A stretch of 64,000 nucleotides of DNA, taken from Pseudomonas kairouanensis. Lineage in GTDB: Bacteria > Pseudomonadota > Gammaproteobacteria > Pseudomonadales > Pseudomonadaceae. Position numbers and translations under genes: made by a program. Position 1 is the stretch's first letter, and the number at the start of each line of letters is the position of its first letter. The stretch is taken from NCBI RefSeq assembly GCF_004682055.1, contig NZ_QUZU01000023.1, positions 31,575 to 95,574 of the forward strand, given 5' to 3'. Of the stretch, positions 58,864 to 64,000 are shown in pieces. The notes beneath the pieces are model-generated. The model ran no database searches and had not been told where the DNA came from. It saw nothing but the letters and a program-made list of their open reading frames with translations.

Positions 58864-59637
58864 ATGAGTTACGAAACCCTTTTGCTTGAAGTCCAGGGCC
58901 GCGTCGGGCTGATTACCCTCAATCGCCCACAAGCCCTGAACGCTTTGAACGCACAGTTGGTCAGCGAACTGAACCAGGCGCTGGATGGCCTGGAAGCCAA
59001 CCCGGAAATTGGCTGCATCGTACTGACGGGGTCGAAGAAGGCCTTTGCCGCCGGCGCCGACATCAAGGAAATGGCTGAGCTGACCTACCCGCAGATCTAC
59101 CTTGATGACCTGTTCAGCGACAGCGACCGCGTGGCCAACCGCCGCAAGCCGATCATTGCCGCGGTAAACGGCTTTGCCCTGGGCGGTGGCTGTGAACTGG
59201 CGTTGATGTGCGACTTTATCCTGGCCGGCGACTCGGCCAAGTTTGGTCAGCCGGAAATCAACCTTGGCGTGCTGCCGGGCATGGGTGGCACCCAACGCCT
59301 GACCCGCGCGGTGGGCAAGGCCAAGGCCATGGAAATGTGCCTGACCGGGCGGTTTATCGATGCCGTTGAAGCAGAACGCTGCGGTATCGTGGCCCGCATC
59401 GTACCGGCCGATGAACTGCTGGAAGAAGCGCTGAAAGTCGCCGCGCTGATTGCCAGCAAGTCGGTGCCCATCAGCATGATGGTCAAGGAAAGCGTGAACC
59501 GGGCGTTTGAAGTGAGCCTGTCCGAAGGGGTGCGTTTTGAACGCCGGGTGTTCCATGCGGCATTCGCCACCCTGGATCAAAAGGAAGGCATGGCAGCATT
59601 CGTGGCCAAACGGGCGCCAGAATTCAAGGACAAATAA
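58864..59637 (+). CDS. Enoyl-CoA hydratase
   Basis: 257-aa crotonase-family hydratase. The oxyanion hole is in AFAAGADIKEMAEL and NGFALGGGCELALMCD. The catalytic Glu pair lies in the latter segment and in FGQPEINLGVLPGMGGTQRL. The C-terminal PEFKDK-type end is typical. In context it hydrates tiglyl-CoA and possibly methacrylyl-CoA, serving both the Ile operon and the convergent Val genes. AAGGAG precedes the ATG. A REPIN follows. Confidence 0.93.
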   Translation: MSYETLLLEVQGRVGLITLNRPQALNALNAQLVSELNQALDGLEANPEIGCIVLTGSKKAFAAGADIKEMAELTYPQIYLDDLFSDSDRVANRRKPIIAAVNGFALGGGCELALMCDFILAGDSAKFGQPEINLGVLPGMGGTQRLTRAVGKAKAMEMCLTGRFIDAVEAERCGIVARIVPADELLEEALKVAALIASKSVPISMMVKESVNRAFEVSLSEGVRFERRVFHAAFATLDQKEGMAAFVAKRAPEFKDK

Positions 59638-59661
59638 CCTGAGCCCCCAAACACCGGCGAT

Positions 59662-59760
59662 CTGAATGTGAGAGGGGGCTTGCTCCCGATGGCGGCGAGT
59701 CAGTCCCAGATAGGCAGACTGACACATTGTCATCGGGGGCAAGCCCCCTCAGCCATTCAG
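59662..59760. repeat. REPIN-type repeat, GGGGGCTTGCTCCC class
   Basis: CTGAATGTGAGAGGGGGCTT at the left end is mirrored by AAGCCCCCTCAGCCATTCAG at the right end, with inner GATG/CATC arms. It separates the convergent Ile and Val degradation genes, and its right end overlaps the stop codon of the acyl-CoA dehydrogenase gene. Confidence 0.82.
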
Positions 59761-60908
59761 AGCAGGTAGTGCTTGAGTTCGCGGGCAATCACCATCCGCT
59801 GAATCTCGCTGGTTCCCTCGTAAATCTGCGTGATCCGCGCATCCCGGTAGTAACGCTCCACCGGGTAATCCTCCAGGTACCCATACCCCCCATGAATCTG
59901 CATCGCCGAGGAGCAGACCTTTTCGGCCATTTCAGATGCAAACAACTTGGCTTGGGACGCTTCCGACAAGCAAGGTTTACCGGCCGTGCGCAGGCGCGCC
60001 GCATGCAGGATCAGCAGCCGTGCCGCGTTGAGCCGGGTTTGCATGTCCGCCAGCAGGTTGGCCACGCTCTGATGTTCGATGATCGGCTTGTCGAACTGCA
60101 CACGGTCACGGGCATAGGCCAGCGCCGCTTCAAAGGCCGCACGGGCGATGCCCAGGGCCTGGGCGGCAATGCCGATGCGACCACCCTCCAGGTTGGACAG
60201 GGCGATGGCCAGGCCCTTGCCTCGTTCACCCAGCAGGTTGGCTTCGGGCACGCTGCATTGGTTGAGCGTGACCGCGCAGGTGTCCGAGGCGCGAATGCCC
60301 ATCTTGTGTTCGGTGCGGTCCACGATAAAACCTGGGGTGTCAGTGGGCACCAGGAACGCAGAGATGCCTTTTTTGCCCAGGTTGGGGTCAGTCACTGCAA
60401 ACACGATAGCCAGCTTGGCGCGCTTGCCATTGCTTACGAATTGCTTGGCGCCGTTGATGACCCACTGGCCGTCCCGCAGCTCGGCGCGGGTGCGCAGGTT
60501 GTGGGCTTCGGAGCCGGCCTGGGGTTCGGTCAGGCAGAAACAGCCAATTGCCTGGCCGCTGGCAAGGTCGGCGAGCCAGGTTTGTTTTTGCTCAGGTGTG
60601 CCGTAGTTGAGGATCGGCCCGCAACCTACTGAATTGTGGATACTCATCAGTGCGCCAGTGGCACCGTCGCCCGCAGAAATTTCTTCGACGGCGAGGGCAT
60701 AGGCCACGTAATCGACATAGGTGCCGCCCCATTCCTCCGGCACCACCATGCCCAGCAGGCCCAATTCACCCATCTTCGCCACCAGGGCGTCATCGATCCA
60801 GCCGGCCTTTTCCCAGGCTTGGGCGTGGGGGGCGATTTCGCCACGGGCAAAGTCGCGTGCCATGTCGCGGATCATCACTTGTTCTTCTGTGTATTCAATG
60901 TCTTGCAT
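59757..60908 (-). CDS. Acyl-CoA dehydrogenase (probable isobutyryl-CoA dehydrogenase)
   Basis: 383-aa flavoprotein. CFCLTEPQAGSEAHNLRTRA and FVSNGKRAK bind FAD and substrate; the catalytic Glu is in TQIYEGTSEIQRMVIA near the C-terminus. The N-terminus MQDIEYTEEQVMIRDMARDFA is typical of isobutyryl-CoA dehydrogenases. It lies 3 bases after the 3-hydroxyisobutyryl-CoA hydrolase gene on the same strand, which supports a valine-degradation role. The stop codon is part of the adjacent REPIN. Confidence 0.92.
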   Translation of the reverse strand: MQDIEYTEEQVMIRDMARDFARGEIAPHAQAWEKAGWIDDALVAKMGELGLLGMVVPEEWGGTYVDYVAYALAVEEISAGDGATGALMSIHNSVGCGPILNYGTPEQKQTWLADLASGQAIGCFCLTEPQAGSEAHNLRTRAELRDGQWVINGAKQFVSNGKRAKLAIVFAVTDPNLGKKGISAFLVPTDTPGFIVDRTEHKMGIRASDTCAVTLNQCSVPEANLLGERGKGLAIALSNLEGGRIGIAAQALGIARAAFEAALAYARDRVQFDKPIIEHQSVANLLADMQTRLNAARLLILHAARLRTAGKPCLSEASQAKLFASEMAEKVCSSAMQIHGGYGYLEDYPVERYYRDARITQIYEGTSEIQRMVIARELKHYLL

Positions 60909-60911
60909 GGC

Positions 60912-62015
60912 TTAGTTCGCAACCTGCTCGAAGTGATGGAAGAAGCTCTCGACATGGCTGGCAGCCAGCCCATGGAGGGTCGGCGGGTTCCAGCGCGGCG
61001 CCTTGTCCTTGTCGATGATCAGCGCGCGTACGCCCTCAATCAGGTCGCCGCGTTCGAACCATTGGCGGTCCAGATGCAGTTCCAGGGCAAAGCACTGTTC
61101 CAGCGGCAGGTGACGGCCGCGACGCAGCATCTGCAGGGTCACGGCCATGGCCAGGGGCGAACGGGTTTGCATCAGCCTGGCCGTGGCGAGCGCCCATTCA
61201 TGGCTGTCGGCGACGGTAACTGCCTGCAACTGCTCTACGATGCTGGGTACGTCGGGCAAGGCGAAGAAGTGGTCGATTACCGGACGCAGAACGGCCAGCG
61301 GCGCATCGGGCAGTTGTTGCACGGCCAATTTGGCCAGTACGCCCTGCAGGTCCTTGAGGGGTGAGGCGTGCCAGTGCAAGTGGTCGAGCTTGTGGTCCAG
61401 GTCGGCCAGCCTGGCGCTGTCGAGGTACCAGTCGGCCAACCCGCAGTACAACGCATCGGCGGCGCGGATCTGAACACCGGTCACGCCCAGGTAGGTCCCC
61501 AGCTCGCCGGGGATACGCGACAGGAAGTAGCTGCCGCCTACGTCCGGGAAGTAACCGATGGCCACTTCGGGCATCGCCAGGCGGCTGCGTTCGGTCACCA
61601 CGCGCAGGTCGGCACCTTGCACCAGGCCCATGCCGCCGCCCAGTACAAAGCCATCCATCAGGGCAAGGATAGGTTTGCGGTAGTGGTGGATGGCCAGGTC
61701 CAGCGCGTATTCCTCGACGAAGAAATCCTGGTGCAGCGTGTCGCCGCTTTTGAAGCTGTCGTACAGGGAGCGGATGTCACCGCCAGCGCAGAAAGCTTTT
61801 TCGCCTGCGCCACGCAGGACCACGGCGTAGACGGCGGGGTCATCGGCCCAGGCCTGCAGCTGGCGGGTCAGGCTGCGGACCATGTCCAGGGTAATGGCAT
61901 TCAAGCCGGCGGGGCGGTTGAGGGTGAGGTGGCCGATGTGGTTGCGTACGTCGGCCAGTACTTCGTCCTGAAGTGTGTCGGCACGGCTTGCTTCGGATGA
62001 AACCTGAGCAGTCAT
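60912..62015 (-). CDS. 3-hydroxyisobutyryl-CoA hydrolase (enoyl-CoA hydratase/isomerase family)
   Basis: 367 aa from the ATG at 62015, preceded by AGGGAG. Crotonase-fold hydrolase: AFCAGGDIRSLYDSFKSGD, DGFVLGGGMGLVQGADLRVVTE and the catalytic Glu/Asp segment MPEVAIGYFPDVGGSYFLSR, whose PDVG is diagnostic of 3-hydroxyisobutyryl-CoA hydrolases. A C-terminal extension (about 260-367) ends PRWNPPTLHGL. It releases 3-hydroxyisobutyrate in valine breakdown. The paired isobutyryl-CoA dehydrogenase follows immediately. Confidence 0.93.
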   Translation of the reverse strand: MTAQVSSEASRADTLQDEVLADVRNHIGHLTLNRPAGLNAITLDMVRSLTRQLQAWADDPAVYAVVLRGAGEKAFCAGGDIRSLYDSFKSGDTLHQDFFVEEYALDLAIHHYRKPILALMDGFVLGGGMGLVQGADLRVVTERSRLAMPEVAIGYFPDVGGSYFLSRIPGELGTYLGVTGVQIRAADALYCGLADWYLDSARLADLDHKLDHLHWHASPLKDLQGVLAKLAVQQLPDAPLAVLRPVIDHFFALPDVPSIVEQLQAVTVADSHEWALATARLMQTRSPLAMAVTLQMLRRGRHLPLEQCFALELHLDRQWFERGDLIEGVRALIIDKDKAPRWNPPTLHGLAASHVESFFHHFEQVAN

Positions 62016-62132
62016 CTCTAACTCCCTGCTTTTATTGTTCTTTATCAAGATGTTCGCGGACGAACCATCTCGCGATCCTACCAGTGCAAATTTGCCCAGT
62101 ACAACCGTCAATCCTGCAGGTCGTTTTTGCAT

Positions 62133-62843
62133 TTATGCCGTACGGCTGGCCAGCACCTCGCCAATGCTGCGCCGCCGCGCATGGGCTTCAGCGGCGTGGA
62201 TCAACTGTTCCAGCTCCGTGGGCTCGATGTCGTAGAACTGCTCACTGTCTGCCAGTGCCTGCTTGAGGTCGGCGGCGGTGATCGCGGGGTCCACGGGTGC
62301 TGGTGTGTAGCCCATGGGCTTGACCGGCGTTTCCACGGCGCCCTTGGGGTAGCGTGTGCGCGTGGCGTTGTTATAGGCCAGTGCGCAGGTCAGCAACGCA
62401 CCCGCGCCAAGCATCACCGCGCCGAGTTCTTGCCACCCCAACCCGGCAGAGGCCGGATCAGCCAACACCAGGGTCATGGCCAGGCCACCGGCCGGCGGAT
62501 GCAGGCAGCGCAACCAACAGATCAACACCACGGTCATGCCCGCCGCCAGGCACGCACTACCCAGGGTACGCCCGAGCACGCGCGCCACCAACAAAGCAAC
62601 CACACCGGCGCACAGGTAGCTGCCGATGATCGACCAGGGTTGCGCCAGCGCGCCGGACGACACCGCGAACAGCAGCACTGCCGAGGCGCCCAGCGGGCCC
62701 AGCAGATGCAGCGCGACTTCCATGCCAAACACCTGGGCGCACACCCAGACGCTGAGCATTGTGCCCAAGGCCATGCCAATGGCGGCACGGCTCCATTCAG
62801 TGGGACGAGTGTTGATTGCAGCGGGGAACCAGCGAGCGAGCAT
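62133..62843 (-). CDS. HPP-family membrane protein
   Basis: 236 aa from the ATG at 62843 (a TTG at 62870 would add nine residues). Four hydrophobic helices carry the HPP family motif CLHPPAGGLAMTLVLAD near residues 110-126. The N-terminus is MLARWFPAAINTRP. A cytoplasmic tail follows (about 165-236) with EQFYDIEPTELEQLI. HPP proteins are implicated in nitrite transport in plants and cyanobacteria; no such role is shown here. It is monocistronic by spacing. Confidence 0.85.
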   Translation of the reverse strand: MLARWFPAAINTRPTEWSRAAIGMALGTMLSVWVCAQVFGMEVALHLLGPLGASAVLLFAVSSGALAQPWSIIGSYLCAGVVALLVARVLGRTLGSACLAAGMTVVLICWLRCLHPPAGGLAMTLVLADPASAGLGWQELGAVMLGAGALLTCALAYNNATRTRYPKGAVETPVKPMGYTPAPVDPAITAADLKQALADSEQFYDIEPTELEQLIHAAEAHARRRSIGEVLASRTA

Positions 62844-63006
62844 CGGAGAGAATCCATAAACGACAGGCAAAAAAAAGGCTTGTCTGGTTGCCCGGAGAAG
62901 CCCTTTGAAAGTTCCTACATTGGGGGAAGGAACCCATGCAGTGTGCCGCGCCCTTTAGCGCAGCGCCAATGCATATTAATGAGGGTTGAATGCAAAAATA
63001 ATGCAT

Positions 63007-64000
63007 TCAGGGGGCGGTGGGCTTGACCAGGTGCAGCAGCACATAGGGGTTCATGTCGAACTCACCGGTAAGCGTCGGCGTGATAGCGCGTAAGCGCGGG
63101 TCTTGCAGCCCGGCAAAATCCGCGGCGCTCATTACCAGCCACGCCGGGGTGGGAATGGGGTTCAGGTCTGCCGGTTTCTGGGTGAACAGCGGCACTCGGT
63201 CGCAATCGTAATTGACCATGAACTTGATCGCCTTCGCGTCCTTGCCCAAGCCATGCAGCACCACGGGTGCTGGATCCTGCTGGATCCGGGCCTTGGCGGC
63301 CAGACTGAAGGTACGGGTGTCGTAAAGGCTGCGCTGCAGCGGTTCGACCACCAGGATATAGGTGGCCCACAGCGCCAATACCGCCATGAATGCCGGACCG
63401 ACTGGACGCAAGCGTGGCTTGAACAGCATCAACAACGCCAATACCTGCAGCGCACCCAGCACCGCAAAGGCCAGCCCGAGGTGGTCCAACTGCTGGGTGT
63501 AACGGCGCTGCACCATCAGCAAGGCAACCGCCAGCACCACCGGCAGCAGCACCCAGAGGCCCAGCATCAGCCCACGCAGCCAGGCAAACACGCGGCCCTG
63601 GGCAATGTGGAAGGGGTACGCCGCAATGATTGCCGCCATGGGCAGCATCGCCAGCACGTAGCGCGCCTTTTTCGCCTGGGGAATCGACAGGCCGAGCATC
63701 ACCAGCAAGCCCGCGGCTGCGCAGTACAGCACCAGTTGCAGCGCAGGGTCCGGCGTGCGCCGCCCGCCGACGGCCAGCGCCACCAACACCAGCAACGCCA
63801 TCGGGTAGGCGAAGGCGTAGTTACCCAGGGAACTGGTGAAGTAATACAGCACGCCACTGGAGCCTTCGCTGCCGTCCATACGCCCCAAAAACTGCATGCG
63901 GATCACGTCCTGCATGAATGCTGCGCCGCCGCTGAGCTTGGCCAGCAACAACAGCAGGCCAACACAGGCCACCAGCAGGGCCAGCGCCAACAGGCCAAAA
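63007..64000 (-). CDS. Membrane glycosyltransferase, ArnT/PMT-like (C-terminal part, 5' end outside window)
   Basis: About 330 C-terminal residues of a polytopic membrane protein; the reading frame stays open to the window edge. At least six hydrophobic helices (ALALLVACVGLLLLLAKL, AFAYPMALLVLVALAVG, LVLYCAAAGLLVMLGLSIP and others) precede a periplasmic domain. PQAKKARYVLAMLPMAAIIAAYPF matches the conserved region of GT39/GT83 dolichyl- or undecaprenyl-phosphate sugar transferases. The C-terminal soluble domain (AKARIQQDPAPVVLHGL onward) is like ArnT relatives. An inverted repeat GAATGCA/TGCATTC (62988-63008) overlaps the stop. Confidence 0.75.
   Translation of the reverse strand, partial: FGLLALALLVACVGLLLLLAKLSGGAAFMQDVIRMQFLGRMDGSEGSSGVLYYFTSSLGNYAFAYPMALLVLVALAVGGRRTPDPALQLVLYCAAAGLLVMLGLSIPQAKKARYVLAMLPMAAIIAAYPFHIAQGRVFAWLRGLMLGLWVLLPVVLAVALLMVQRRYTQQLDHLGLAFAVLGALQVLALLMLFKPRLRPVGPAFMAVLALWATYILVVEPLQRSLYDTRTFSLAAKARIQQDPAPVVLHGLGKDAKAIKFMVNYDCDRVPLFTQKPADLNPIPTPAWLVMSAADFAGLQDPRLRAITPTLTGEFDMNPYVLLHLVKPTAP

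Noticed and set aside
1..64000. tRNA, rRNA or CRISPR arrays
   Set aside because: Scanning the intergenic regions showed no tRNA cloverleaf with TTCGA-type arm, no rRNA-like stretch and no regularly spaced direct repeats with unique spacers. The only repeated intergenic units are REPINs.

Overview
The window looks like the chromosome of a Pseudomonas of the fluorescens group. The GC content is high. Familiar pseudomonad genes recur: modABC, ada/alkB, galU, gor, ahpC/ahpF, an MvaT/MvaU-type nucleoid protein, hpd, a CupA-like fimbrial operon and the Ile/Val degradation sets. Several REPIN-type repeats of the kind common in this group lie between genes. No rRNA, tRNA, CRISPR array, IS element or prophage was seen. 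The first gene (modC, minus) and the last (a membrane glycosyltransferase, minus) are cut by the window edges.

Layout. 1-2.1 kb: molybdate transporter modABC with a ModE-like palindrome. 2.2-5 kb: a nitronate monooxygenase-type flavoprotein, and an alpha/beta hydrolase divergent from a CGNR zinc-finger regulator. 5-7.3 kb: a minus-strand run DUF1883 / 55-aa protein / alkB / ada (alkylation repair), tight through alkB and then a 67-bp gap to ada. 7.4-8.7 kb: small lipoproteins and small conserved proteins. 8.9-16.4 kb: galU (AlgU-like promoter), gor, a KfrA-like/integrase pair, ahpC (OxyR-like site), ahpF and gloA. 16.5-25.1 kb: a DUF4946 secreted protein, an MvaT-family silencer, a CSS-EAL phosphodiesterase, and a five-gene chaperone-usher operon laid out like cupA1-A5. 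25-30.5 kb: hpd, rarD, an aldo/keto reductase, and a LysR regulator divergent from an atypical SDR. 30.6-34.4 kb: an MFS organic-acid transporter, cdaR and glycerate kinase. 34.4-36.5 kb: a compact Septu-type antiphage pair, ptuA-ptuB, AT-richer than its surroundings and with its own promoter. 36.6-42.7 kb: an acetyltransferase, a racemase, a lipoprotein, a membrane J-like protein with a DUF3829 partner, and a DUF1254 protein.

42.9-54.6 kb is a dense signalling island. It holds a lone receiver, a CHASE3-GAF hybrid kinase with three receivers, CheR, a receiver-less CheB, a receiver-kinase and another lone receiver on one arm. On the other arm are a KaiC-like double-RecA ATPase coupled to a hybrid kinase, and a TPR protein. 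No chemoreceptor, CheA or CheW is present, so CheR/CheB probably act on something other than a classical MCP.

54.7-64 kb: bestrophin; an isoleucine-degradation operon (SDR, thiolase, acyl-CoA dehydrogenase, enoyl-CoA hydratase) convergent on a valine-degradation pair (acyl-CoA dehydrogenase, 3-hydroxyisobutyryl-CoA hydrolase); an HPP-family membrane protein; and the partial glycosyltransferase.

The best candidates for unusual biology are the ptuAB defence pair, the CheR/CheB-KaiC-kinase island, Ada and SDR proteins that have lost key residues, and the co-location of an MvaT homologue and a c-di-GMP phosphodiesterase with cupA-like fimbriae.
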